Assembly: GCF_000711695.1 (NCBI RefSeq)
Contig: NW_013546865.1
Span: 1 to 27,646, forward strand
Reading direction: 5' to 3'
Source of the DNA: Tilletiaria anomala UBC 951
Lineage: Eukaryota; Basidiomycota; Exobasidiomycetes; Georgefischeriales; Tilletiariaceae
Length of the DNA: 27,646 bases
Shown here: positions 1 through 11,613 of the stretch, one piece after another
Numbering within the stretch: position 1 is the first letter of the stretch
Layout: the number at the start of each line of letters is the position of its first letter
Notes under the pieces: model-generated
The model's database searches: none
Told to the model about the DNA's origin: nothing
The model's input: only the letters and a program-made list of their open reading frames with translations
Position numbers and translations under genes: made by a program

Positions 1-279
1 GCAAAGGGAGGGCTGCCGCCCGGTCCAGGAGGCATCATAGGACCAGCGCCAAGCCCGTGGCCACCAAAGCCGCCCATCGGGAAACCGCCGCCGCCGGAAA
101 ACATTCCCGGCGCTAGGCCCTGCCCGAAGTTCTGAGCAGCAGCCCCATTGGCATTGAGGGCTAACAGAGAAAAAGATGACCAACCAGCACGTGAGAATCG
201 ATAAACACACCCTTCTCGCTCGCTGCCACAACTCACCAAATGCCAAAAGAATAGAGGAGAGGAGAGCTTGGGCCTTCAT
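1..279 (-). CDS. Secreted Gly/Met/Pro-rich protein, 5' part (3' end outside window)
   Basis: Two exons can be read on the minus strand. Exon 1 runs from the ATG at 279 to 237 (14 codons plus one base). A 76-nt intron (236-161) has a GTGAGT donor and a TCTTTTTCTCTGTTAG acceptor. Exon 2 runs from 160 to the window edge. The spliced start reads MKAQALLSSILLAFALNANG: a Lys, a hydrophobic core and then small residues, which is a classic signal peptide. A likely cleavage site is AAA|QN (after residue 23). The mature part is glycine-rich (GMFSGGGGFPMGGFGG, then GPMMPPGPGG). The intron falls inside the signal peptide and restores the Ala codon in frame. No known family is recognised; low-complexity secreted proteins of this kind include wall proteins and effector candidates, but the function is unknown. 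A CACGTG motif sits in the intron (188-193). The protein is too short for a plain open-frame scan because exon 1 is only 43 nt. Confidence 0.7.
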   Translation of the reverse strand, partial: MKAQALLSSILLAFGELWQRARRVCLSILTCWLVIFFSVSPQCQWGCCSELRAGPSAGNVFRRRRFPDGRLWWPRAWRWSYDASWTGRQPSLC

Positions 280-1413
280 TGCTGGAATATATGGACGGAC
301 CTGCCGGTGTAGGCTCTTTGGATATGGGAAAGGGAAGCGGGAGGATGTGATGTGCTCGACCAGCGAGGCTCGGTGAAGTGGGAGAAGTTGGGTTGGAGAT
401 GGGGTGGGTGCAGAATTGAAGTTAGGGAGTCGCTGCTAGGATTGCGTCTATTTGTATGATACCGCGAACGAATCGCTCGTCAAGCCCTTTAAGTTGAACG
501 TCTCAGCAAACTGGTTGAAGAGTCTTTTGAGTTGTGGAGTGTGGTCCCAAGCCCCACAAGGCCACAAGATGGGAAAGGATCTGATTGGGTTCTACTGTCA
601 GCTCACATGCGTGGTCCGCTGTAAAAGGATGCATGCGGCAAACTATAATTCAGCCGTTGGCCCCACACCAGCCCCGCCTCACCCTGCCGCGCACCGCGCG
701 TGCTTCATGGGCAGCCACTGTGCCATGACCCATTCACTAATCTTGTTGTCGGGAGCTCCGGTTATGGTGTGGCGCTACTTCTGCACTACGAAGCATCGGC
801 CTTACACAGTAGGCTGAATGTTGATTTTAGCGCATTAGTGCAGCTGAAACGAGGTGGGGCATCGAACGTAAGCACATCTGCAAGTTCGCTGCGGGCGTCG
901 AGCAGTGATGATCTGATCTCGCCGCTTTCGGGATGTCTCCAAAGCCCACACACATGCCAAACGAGAGAGGCCACACGGCGCGAACTGACGAGTGAATGTG
1001 TAGTGAAGGATGGAGGTGGTGTTGACGTATGAAAAAAGGCGTTATGTGCATCGAGGCCCGAGCCCATGATAATGAACTACATTGTACAACATGGAGCATG
1101 CAGCACACGAGATTTCGCCTTCGCTTTTAGCTCCAACCGCATTGCGGTTTCACAAGATGCAAGAATCCATATAATAGGACGAGGATGAATGAAATGGTGA
1201 GACAGTCGCCTGTGGGGTGTGAATCTGATGCCGGACACGCCATCTGATCTACATCCATGCGAAGAGCCGTTGCGCGCCTCAATAGCGACCACCGACTATG
1301 CCGTTTGACTCTGATGATGTCAGCGATCACTGTCGTTGAATGGAAAGAGTCGAGAGATAAGATCCGTCCTAGTTCACATACGTCCACGTCGCATCTACAT
1401 TGCGTGTATGCGA
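280..1413. other. Intergenic region: promoter of the secreted-protein gene, 3' flank of the GTPase gene
   Basis: No convincing gene is seen in this 1.1 kb. The part next to the secreted-protein gene is CT-rich on its coding (minus) strand, as expected for a fungal leader. A TATA-like ATACAAATAG lies on the minus strand at about 447-456. A CCAAT box lies on the minus strand at 584-588, about 300 bp upstream of the start codon. Open frames here (for example 452-817 plus and 827-1108 minus) overlap each other, have no recognisable domain and look random. Confidence 0.5.
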
Positions 1414-3503
1414 TCAATCTCCTTCGTCTGCAGAGCTTTCATCCCCAGCATGCTCCACCTGCAGAGCTGCGAACATGCTCGTCGCTGGCCGAAATGAAGC
1501 TGTCACCTGAGCTTTTTCATCCACGTCGCTCAGGTCTGACTCGCCAGTCTCCATTTCGCTTAGCGTACGGTGTCCCACGTCATCGCTAAAGCGAACGGCT
1601 TTACCATCGGAAGCAAGCATGTGTTCGTCGTGGCTAGCTTCTTCGATCTCCTGTACTGCATCCTCGGCGTAAAATCCTCCCTCCTGAACTTCTTCAACAT
1701 CAGCGTCGGAGCGAAGCCAGATACCTTGCTCGGTACTCTCGTCTTCCTGCGATGTGGGATGAGCCGGCCGGAACGCCCACTTAATGCGTCCTTCGGCCAA
1801 AGCGCGCAAAACCATATTGGCTGCACGGTTGGTGTCTGCGCGCCCAGCTTTGGCAGTCTTGAAGTTGTATCTTGTCGCAAGCGCTTCCAACACATAAATT
1901 GCCGTCAAAGGGTTATCTTTCCCTGATTCTGAACCTCGCTTGCCTTCGCCTTTCAGCCGGTAGATTACCTCAAGCGGCAGACGGTGCGCGGCGTACTCGA
2001 CGCAGGAAGCTGCAGCTTGGACTTGCGAGATCTGCAAGATTCCGCAAAGCACCTGTATCTCCATACCGACAAGGGAAGGAAACACCAGTCCAGGTGAGTC
2101 ACATAGCATGACGCGCGATGACAGGTGGCCATACATAGACGCTTGCTGCTGTCGCGGGCAGTCCAGCAGCAGATGGGTCTGGTAGTGCTTTGTCTTTCCA
2201 GGCGTCTTGCTCGCGCGCACCTTTTGGACGCCGAGAAGCGCATTGATCAAGCTGGACTTTCCGACATTTGGCTGTCCGATCAGTCCAATGCAGAGGTCCG
2301 CTCCCAGGTGCCCAACTGCCGCACTTGTATCGCACCCCTTACATACAGCCGGGTCCGAGACGTGTCGAGATGCTTGTGCACCCTCCATTCCTGCCCTGGT
2401 TTCTTCATGTGCCTGATTACGCAGGGTATCCCAGTCGATAGATCCGAGACGCCGGCCCTCATCTTGGCTGCTCTGTTCGTGATGCCATCGGCGCAGTGCA
2501 TCCGGATCTTTCGACATATGTTCCGGCGGTTCGACAAGCTTATTGTACGCTGTTTGTATGGCGTCGATAAGGGCGATTCGAGATTCAGGGCTGATTGAAG
2601 ATTGAAACCGTATGCGAGATCCTGCAGGAGCACCATTAAGAAAGGGCACAGTTCAGAGTTAGCGGCGTCACTTCCTTGGTGCATTTTGCCTCACTCGCCT
2701 TGTCCCTCGTGAGCCTCTCTCTGAACATAGCTGGAGGTGAGGACGACCTGCCACTGTGGGTATTTCTGCTTAAGCCATGCTTGCCACACTGCCGCTACAT
2801 CCGCAGTGACGAGGTCCACTTTGGTAAGCACGAGCACGGTGCGTCGCCGCCTCGTATGTCCTTGGCGAAACAGATAATCTTCCAGCGAGGGCGGCAAGTG
2901 GATCGGGGGACAGCGGGTATCTAGGAGCACTAGGAGAATCTGGACGCGGTCTACCACTCGCCAAAGCTGCTGGTAGACTTCGAGATTGCGTTCGAACAGC
3001 GAGGGGATGACAGCAGCGGCAAGAGTGGCAGCATCGTCGTCTACATTATGTTCCGCTGCCCGGCCTTTCCCTTTCACCGTCAGCGCATCTTTGAAGCATC
3101 TTTGCACCTCTTCGTCGGTCTTTTCAAGCCAATTTCGAAAAGCCTCGGCTTCGTTCGATTGGACAGCCTTAGCTGAGAGTTCGTGAGACCAGCGTGGCTT
3201 CTTTGGAAGCGTCAGCAAGGGCCTCGACCGGCTCGTTTTCTTTGATACACTCTCCGAGTCAGAGCTGCCTCCTCGAGCTACATTGTTCTCTGGATGAGAA
3301 TACAAAGTCAGAACTCTGGGGATCGGACGCGCCAGGACGGTATATGTCGCATGTAGATTGAGTTGTAGGAGCGCATCGGGTCCCAATTTGGCGAATGACG
3401 ATTCTTCACGTTTGGCAATGTCTGTCAGAACTTGCCGCCTCTTGTGCTTTGCTATTTGACGCGTCCCCTTTTGCCCTATCTGGGTGCTTCCCTTCTTGCC
3501 CAT
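1414..3503 (-). CDS. GNL1: GNL1-type circularly permuted GTPase (MMR1/HSR1 family)
   Basis: A predicted YlqF/YawG-class GTPase with the G motifs in permuted order. G4 TKVD is near residues 227-230 and G5 TSS near 256-258. G1 GQPNVGKS is near 384-391 and G3 DSPG near 443-446. The segment LFERNLEVYQQLWRVVDRVQ is the typical N-terminal block, and the protein ends in a Ser/Asp/Glu-rich tail. The G1/G3 neighbourhood (SKTPGKTKHYQTHL, then DSPGLVFPSLV) fits GNL1 better than LSG1. Such GTPases are generally linked to ribosome biogenesis or nucleolar function; the exact role here is inferred. Preferred model: exon 1 3503-2699, a 77-nt intron 2698-2622 with donor AAG|GCGAGT and acceptor CTGCAG, and exon 2 2621-1414, giving 670 residues. 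A GCTAAC branch site lies near 2658-2663. The alternative GT-AG model (intron 2694-2591) also keeps frame, giving 661 residues, but loses the segment SRIRFQSSI. The start at 3503 gives a short basic N-terminus usual for the family. Confidence 0.88.
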
Positions 3504-3853
3504 TTCGCCTGTGGGGTTTGCCCTACTTCAATGAAAGCCGTGTTCTCGTTGACGACGGCACAGATAAAGTGGACATGGATGTGTCATGAGTTTGAACATG
3601 AGGTGGCGAGCAGATCACGCCGAAAAGTGATCGAAACACCGCAGACTCACTTCACGCAACGGACAGAGAGAAGCGGGAAAAGTGGAGCTTTGCCTACACG
3701 ATCGGCTTCGGTATCTCAACTTGGGCCCACGTTTTGCTACATATGAGCAGACGGTCACCTTCAATCATGCGTGGTGACCGCGAGAACTGCTGCTGAACGA
3801 CGGCGCCTTCGCCATAAGGTCGCCCTCCCGCCACCTGGATCCCTAGCCGATGG
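3504..3853. promoter_or_regulatory. Divergent promoter between the GTPase gene and FAB1
   Basis: This 350-bp gap separates two divergent start codons, so it must carry both leaders and probably a shared bidirectional promoter. No strong TATA box is visible. On the GTPase side two short overlapping upstream frames precede the main ATG: one from 3576 to 3523 (17 codons, its stop 20 nt before the main ATG) and one from 3599 or 3587 to 3528. Whether they are transcribed depends on the unknown start site. Confidence 0.5.
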
Positions 3854-6800
3854 ATGACTGACCGGCCCACGGCCGGCGCTAGCGAACTCAACCGAGCAGT
3901 CACGATGGCGGCCGCTTCAGGCGTCGGTCTAAATGACTCTGAGCGGCTCACGAGCTTTCACTTTCTCAAGGACAAGGATGATACAGCAGAGGCTACATTC
4001 ACTTTCGGGGGCGTTGGCGACTTCTTCAGCAAGGTTCGCTCGGCCTGGGTCGCTGGAACTGCACCCAAGGATGATGCACGCGACGGTGCAGATGTTGAGG
4101 CTCTGGACCCAGTGGCTCCGCAGTGGGCGGATGTCAGATCTCCAGGAGAGGCGGAAATCATATGCCTATTCCTGCCAAGTCGCGAAGGCAGCGTTACGAA
4201 CGATGGAGGAAGCAGCAATCGTGCGCGAAATACGCCAGCGTCAAGCACGATGCCATTCAAGGGTAGAGTCAAAGTGCAGCCAAGCAAGTCAGATCCGAAT
4301 TCTTACAAACGAGGGCATCGCCAAGCTCCTTCACTTGCGCTGCGCACCATTGGATCGATTGGGCTGTCCAGCTCGGCTGTCGCGTCCATCACCCCGGCTG
4401 TTGCGCTCACGTCTAATCACTTTTCATACCTCGCTGGAGCTCCGTCCATGGTCGATGCTAGCATGATGGTGGAAGATGGTGTCAGCACTATAGCTGATAG
4501 TCCTTCGATCAGCGACCGATTGCCACAGGGCGATGGAGATACCCAGCTCGATCACAGTGACGATGATGCGGACGAAGGCGATGTACTTGGCTCACTCAAT
4601 GTCAACCGACGGTCGGCGTACGGCCTTGGGCTGCACAGGACCCCGTCTCTACCATCTTCGGATTCGATAGCAAACGGAATGTGGGGCATGTCCACCATTC
4701 CAGGATTCCCGCTATCACGCGGCACGCTGGCAGACGATGCGCGCAGTATACACAGTAACAGTGCAGCTTCAACACGCCAGCGCGGGTTGGGTAGCAACAG
4801 GTACGACTTTCAAACGGCAAGTAGTGACTATGGTGGACGGACCACGCCGACGAGCAGCGCGGCGGTACACGGTCTACAGACAAGCGCAGACGCAATCTGG
4901 CGAAGGATCAGAGGCGAAGGCCTTAGTAAGAAATTTTGGATGGCCGATGAGAATGTCAAGGAGTGCAGGGAATGCCTGTCCTACTTTACGCCTTTCAGAC
5001 GAAAGCACCGTGAGCCAAAAAAATGATTGCTGCCCAATTCCGACTCAATTCGCTGACATAGAGTGCATCTCAGATTGCCGACTCTGCGGCCAGATCTACT
5101 GCAGCAGATGCGCTTCACACATCATTCCCGGTGTCCGCTTTGCCAACGATGGAATGATCAGAGTGTGCAACTTTTGCATGCGCATGCTGGAAGAGTACGA
5201 TGCGGAGGAGGCGGGCTCGACGTTCGGCGGCACAGTGCCCGTTCATGGCGAGGTGTCACTCCATAGGCGGCCTTCACTTCGACATACATTCACCGGCACC
5301 ACTAAGGTGCTTCCGGGCATGATCTCTGCACCGCTCGAAGCTCAGGTCAAAGCCCCGCAGTCACAGTTCGCTGCTAATCATCTCTTCGCACGAGCCAACA
5401 TCAAGTCCGATCATGGGATTCCCCATGGAGCTGTCGCTTCTATTCTACGTCAGCACGAACGTGACATACGTGCTTCAGAGCTTGGTGCGGATCATGGCGG
5501 TGAGGTGACCCCTGGGGTACCCGACGCAGTCAACACCGCCGATGTACTTGCCTGCTCGCAAGAAGGCGCGCTTTCATCAGCGCACGACGCGCCAGCGCCG
5601 TTCCGGAAAGCGTTGAGAGAGGAGCCCAGCCCGACATTGGATGCAGAGGATCCAGCTCCTGATAGTCCTCACCCGGCAAACGAACCGTCTTCCGGTTCGA
5701 GAGCAGAAGAAGCGCACCAGCAACCGTCCACACGGCCTTCGCTCGCAACGCAAGCGGCTGTGTCGCATGCCTTGAACATTCCGTTCCCGAAATTGTCCAC
5801 GACCGGCGACATCGCTTCGGATCACAATGTCGCTGCCTTTTATCAGACTGACATCTCAAGCGATCCAAGAGTTCGACTTGTTGGTGAGGGGCTCTCGCAC
5901 ACACGGACTCGCTTGCGATCCCGCGCCGATCTGCTTCGGGATGACGATAGTCTTCCTCGCTCCGAAGGCCGGCACTACATGTCCCGCAAGGAGGGCACGC
6001 TTGGGTTCCATCAAGAACCTTCCTCTGCGACTTGGCAGACTGAGCTCAGCAGCGCAAGCCTCGCTCACTTGACCACCATGGCACGCCAGACACTCCAGCA
6101 TGCTAAAATCAAGGACGTTGATGATTGGAGCAAGGTCATGATTACTCTCGCGCTCAAAGCAATTACTCGTGTCAAACCAAATGCACGCGCCGGGGAAGGT
6201 ATGGGCATCCGTGGATACGTGAAAATCAAGCGCATCCCAGGGGGCAAACCCTCGGACACACAGTATGTCGAAGGTGAGCCACGCAAGGATAGAAGATTCT
6301 GTTGGTTGCATCTGCATCTCATATTTTATTTCTCTCAGGCTTTGTTTGCAGCAAGCATGTTGCCACCAAGAAGATGGCGCAGAGCTTGCCGCTGAGCCAC
6401 GCGCGTGTTATGGTCATACAGTTCCCGATCGAGTTTCATCGACCAGACACTCAATTCGTGTCCCTGGAGCCGGTCATCGCACAAGAGCAAGAATACACAC
6501 GACTCCTTGTTGCGAGGATCCTCGCATTACGCCCTCAGCTCCTCGTGGTGGAGAAGACGGTCTCACGTCTGGCCCTTGAGATGCTCGAGGATGCCGGTGT
6601 CATTGTGGTCTGGAGTCTCAAGGCAAGCGCCGTGGAGGCCATCAGTCGCTGTACACAAGCCGATATCATTACTTCGGTCGACAGACTAGCACTAGAACCA
6701 CGGCTTGGGCGCGCAACAGCATTTGACGTGCAGACATACAACATCGTTGGGGTGCCAGAGGCCAGCAAATCTCTCATGCGCTTCGAAGGTCTGAATCGGA

Positions 6801-9800
6801 ATCTCGGCTCGACAATTCTTCTTAGGGGTGCAGGACCTGAGAGCTTGCGTCGCGTCAAAGTCATCCTCGACCTCTTGATCTTTATCGCTTACAATTTGAG
6901 GCTCGAGGAGCACCTTATGCGCGATGAGAATGCAGCCTTGCAGCTTGCGCGAGAGCTTCAAGATACCGATGAAGTAGTCGCAAGCACGCGAATTTTGGCA
7001 GCTGCCAAACGCCAAAAACGGATGGCACAGCAAGAAGCGCGATGCATCGAAGGAGCGGGGCTATCTTCCCGAACGCAGCACATCTTGCATATGTACGATG
7101 GAATACTCGTTAGCGCATCTGCTGCCGTCAGAGTGCCGCCTCCTTACCCACTGGCCAAGATGAGGGAGATCGCCGATCATCTCGCGCACCTCAAAAAGCT
7201 GTGCGATGAGGAGGAGGTGGCACGTATACGTGCAGAAGAGCAGCATGACAGCGCTGCTATGACGCCTAAGGCTGAAAAGTCCGCAGCCGAGGGCGGACTT
7301 GACGTGTCATCGGGAAAGTCCAGTGCTTGTCCGTCTCCGAAATCGAAGGCATTGGACCTACGAGCCATCATGCAAAAGCCAGAAGAGGTTGCTAGGCGCG
7401 TCGAGTTCGACACGGAAAGAGCTCGATTCAGAGCTCAGATGCGTAGCTGGGAGCAATACTTGGACCGCTGTCCCGATGCTGTTACACCCTTTGCTCATCA
7501 ACGGCTGGTCATGCTGGCTGTGACCTCGTGTTCGAGCACATCGAGTCCCTGCAGTGGCCCATCGCTCCACCAAGTCGATTACTACGGCTTTGGCGACGAG
7601 ACGCTCGGCCAGTACCTTGAACGCCACTGCAATGATGCTGGGCTCATTTGCCCTGCTAACGGCTGCGACAAAGAAAACCTTCTGCACTACCGTAGCTACG
7701 TGCACAATGATACGAGAGTACAGGTCATGATGGAGCGCTTCGTGTGTCCCATCCCTGGGAGCGAGGGTCGCCTCTTGGTCTGGTCGTACTGCAAAGAGTG
7801 CGGAGTCGCCACTTCAGTGTCGCCCATCAGCGAAGAAACGTGGTCGTACTCTTTCGCCAAGTATCTCGAACTACATTTTTACGCTGCTGACAATTGTCGC
7901 ACATCGGTGTGCACCCATCATTTTTTTCGGGATCATGTTCGCTATTTCGCGTACCGGAACCTTGCCATACGCTTCCACACTGATCCTATTCAGACCCTTG
8001 AGGTCACAATGCCAAACTTGCGCCTGCTCAGCCGGCCTGACTTGCGCTGCAAGATGAAGAATGACGAGGCATTAAAGCTTCAACAGAAGAGTATGGCATA
8101 CTGGAATAGCGTGCTTGCTCGTCTCGAAGCGTTGAGCGTTGAAGTCGGGGTCGAACGCGATCAAGCTACGCGGCAAAATGGTCAAGCGATGCTCACTGAC
8201 TTGATGGCAAGGTTCAAGGAGGATTCTGACCAGATGGACTCTGCCTTGCGCAAGGCATACTTGCAGGTGCGCCTTTCGTCTCATGGCTTTTCCCCTGGAA
8301 GACTGCAACTGACGCGTTGTTCTCCAGAGCTCGGCAACCACGGCGTTGTCACTGAACGTCGTTGTGCGACAACTTCAGGACAAGGTCGTTCAATGGGATG
8401 TGGCATTTGTCGAATTCGAGCGAAACTTCCTCCCTTGCGAAAAGGACGTCCGGCGCTTGACAGCGAGTCACCTGAAGCGCATGTTTTCGGAAAGGGAGAA
8501 CGCTGAGAGACTCGGAGACAGGCTGCCAACGGCAGCTGAGCTGGACGAGCATGCGGGCGACAGCTCAGAAGCACCTTCAAGGGCTGAAGGCGCGAGCCCA
8601 CCAGTCGGCACACTGCCAAACGATTCATCTCTCACCGTCGGGTCCGAAATTGCGGCGCAGGGCATACCACATCCCAGATCGTCTGCACCTCCAGGGTCTC
8701 CAAGGCGAGAGGGCAGCGCAGCAGTTGCATGCGGGGGGAATACGTCAGCGGACGAATCAGCGGTCGAAAGCCTGCGACCCCGTCTGCCCCGGCCCCTTGC
8801 TCTTGATGAGAGCTCCTGTACGGAGAACGACTTGAGTAGCAACGTCTCCGGATTGGTGAAACGCTTTGAGATTCCGGCTAAGGGGAAATTATTTGCAAGT
8901 TCAGCTGCTGAGGATACTCCTAGGCTTTCGGCCTGTCGGCCTCATATGCGACGCCTCAAGTCCGAGCAAACTCCTGGCCCAGTGAAGAGGATCGCAAGCA
9001 TACCTCATCCCATGCACTCTGACAATGAGGACGTCAGGACGCCGGCAGCGCATAGTCAAGCAACCACTCCTACTGTATCTCGACGAGGCTCCGCTCGTGA
9101 TAGTCCGATAGCGCGCACAGCAGGTGTGCAGCGTACGCGCTCCAACTCCAGGCGGCTCGACGGTGATAGAGCCCCTGTCGCCAAAGCAGGACCGCCTCCG
9201 AGCAGCTATCGTCCCCCTCGCATGAATGAGACTGCGCGTAGCGGGCGCTCGAATAGTCGTCCAAGTACAAACCGCTCGGGAGGCACCTTGAGCCGCAAGA
9301 ATTCGTCTGATAATGAGCGCTCCCAGCCCCAAGGGCCATCAGGAAGTATAGTCAAGCAGCGTCCAAACAGCAAAGAGGCTTCGAAAGACACAGTCTTTCC
9401 CAGCCGCTTGCCAACGAGCACTCGCAAGGATACAGCGGGGGCCAGAAGCAAAGTCTCAACAATTGCGCGGCACTTTGATCGCATCAGTCGGGAAGCCGAG
9501 CGTGAGCGAGAGCACCAGCGCCAGGCGATGGCATCTCGCGCTCGCCGCGCGAGGCCGGTAGCATTCACACAGGCCCGTGTCGAGGTCTTTCGCAGCGTTC
9601 GCGATGCTGTTAAGGATGATGAGAGCGATAGCGACCGCAGCTCGGAAAGCTCCAAAGCAGGCGATGCTGAAGACGAGGATGAAGATGGCACTGATTCAGA
9701 AACAGTTGCAGACCATTCAACGGCCAGCCAAGTTGTTCCGCCCACCGCTGCCGGTGATGTCGATCCCGGAGATGATCGACCAGACAGGCTCACCCCTCCC

Positions 9801-11613
9801 ACGGACGTCATGACAATCCAGACTCGCATGGGCGGCGAGAAGGGCCAGGACCCTGATGCGAGTTCTGTTACTAGTCAGGGTCAATCGTTCATGTCGTCTA
9901 CACTCCCAACGCACGCTCGGAGTTTCCTGCTCTCGGATGGCGAGACGTCGGGCTACGAGCGAGGTTCTCTCATCAAGGCGATCTCAGGCCTCTGGGCCGT
10001 GCGCGGTGGAGAGCCTGTCCCGCTGTTGGAATATCCCATGTGAGTGCTCCCCATTTGTCTTTTTTTTTTCTCAGTCACCTCGCTTATTCGCCCATCGCCA
10101 TGTCAGGCTCGCAACGGAGCATGTGTTTGCAGACTCGCAGATCATTGTGCGCGAGGACGAGCCCTCGTCCATCATCGCATTTACGCTCAGTTCCAAGAAC
10201 TACTCGGACAAGCTGAAAAGTCTGCAGAGCAGCACTGCACGGCTAGCGGATGTGGACGAGTCGTTCATGCCAGGGGACACGACTGAGAGTGAAGGGTGGG
10301 GCTTTGTGAATGCGCCCATGCCTTCCGAACCGAATGACCTAGAGATGGCCATGAAGCGAGCGGGAGGGACGCATTTCCGCTTTGGTGAGTTAGGGGGACT
10401 TTCTACAAAGAGCAACCCAGTTGGTCACTGACCTTGGATCCGGCTGGTTCATCAGAGTTCGAATCGGGCTCGTCAAGCTTCTGGTGCCGCATTTTCTTTG
10501 CCGAACAGTTTGATGCGCTACGCCGCTCGTCCGGGTGTGGAGAGACGATTATTGAGTCGCTCAGTCGTTGTCTCAAGTGGGACAGCTCTGGCGGTAAATC
10601 AGGCGCTGCATTCCTCAAAACGCGGGATGACCGATTGGTCGTCAAGCAGCTCTCGCGATACGAGATGGATGGGTTTTCCAAGTTCGCGCCTGCGTATTTC
10701 GATTACATCGCCAACTGCTTCTACCGCGACCGGCCAACGACGCTGGCAAAGATCTTTGGCTGCTTCCGCATCGGCTTCAAGAATCCGCAGACGGGCAAGA
10801 CGCTGAAGATGGACTGCCTTGTGATGGAGAATCTATTCTACGGGCGTGAGATGAGCAAGATCTTCGATCTGAAGGGCAGCATGCGCAATCGTCACATCCA
10901 GCAGACGGGCAGGCCAAACGAGGTGCTGCAGGATGAGAACCTGGTTGAGCTCGCTCATCAGAACCCGCTATTTGTGCGAGAGCACTCGAAGCGGCTGCTC
11001 AGGGCTGCCCTCTGGAACGACAGCCTGTTCCTGGCAGACATGAATGGTGCGTGAGGTCTCGGCAGGGCTGGGCGGGCTTGCGTGCTTGCCACACAACAAA
11101 CATCTGAGATGCGTTTCTTCTCCCCTTTCCAGTGATGGACTACTCGCTCGTCGTTGGCATGGTCAAGGACAAGTCGGAGCTCGTCGTGGGCATCATTGGT
11201 TAGTCCAGACTGACAGCAGATAGGCGCATTTCTCCTGACACGTCTCTCGCCCACTCTCTCAGACTTTGTCCGCACGTACACTTGGGACAAGCGCGTGGAG
11301 AGCTTTGTCAAAGAGGCTGGCTTACTCGGCGGCACGGGTAAGGGCGAGCCGACGATCGTGAGTGCGCTTGAACGAGTTCCGGAACCAGCGCTGCAGTAGC
11401 TAATCGACAAAATTGGCTCAGATCACACCGCGGCAGTACCGCAGCCGCTTCCTCGCCTTCCTCGATCGCAGCTTTGTGATGGTGAGCTCACATGGCAACA
11501 TGCTGTGCCGCGGATGAGTGGCTGTCCGCAGGCGCTGACTCAGTTCTCTCCCGCTCCTGATCGCATGACAGACGCCTGACGCGTGGTTGCCCTCGACTTG
11601 GGCGCATCAGTAG
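3854..11613 (+). CDS. FAB1: FAB1/PIKfyve 1-phosphatidylinositol-3-phosphate 5-kinase
   Basis: Makes PI(3,5)P2 from PI3P on endosome and vacuole membranes, normally with Vac14 and Fig4. Ten exons join in frame: 3854-5009, 5074-6273, 6339-8266, 8328-10039, 10107-10384, 10456-11046, 11133-11198, 11263-11357, 11422-11481, 11572-11613. This gives 2375 residues and introns of 61-90 nt. Domains in order: FYVE finger at about 362-425 ([12 protein letters not shown]2C pairs, RRKHHCR formed across intron 1, closing CNFC at 417-420); CCT/TCP1-like domain at about 718-985, the known Vac14-binding region; Cys-rich Fab1 domain at about 1223-1340; a long disordered Ser/Arg/Pro-rich linker, mainly residues 1430-1975 (exon 4); and the PIPK kinase domain from about 2080 to the end. 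Kinase landmarks are [35 protein letters not shown] and the activation segment [13 protein letters not shown]. The last exon supplies MTPDAW, matching the conserved end of the family; reading through the last donor would instead stop at 11517. The start at 3854 is the first ATG of the frame; 3905 is an alternative. Confidence 0.96.

Noticed and set aside
452-817. Open frame of 121 codons on the plus strand
   Set aside because: Lies in the promoter region of the secreted-protein gene, overlaps other frames, and has no domain.
11482-11517. FAB1 ending at 11517 by reading through the last donor
   Set aside because: Splicing 11482-11571 gives MTPDAW, matching the conserved PIKfyve C-terminus (MVPDxW-like), whereas read-through gives an unrelated tail.
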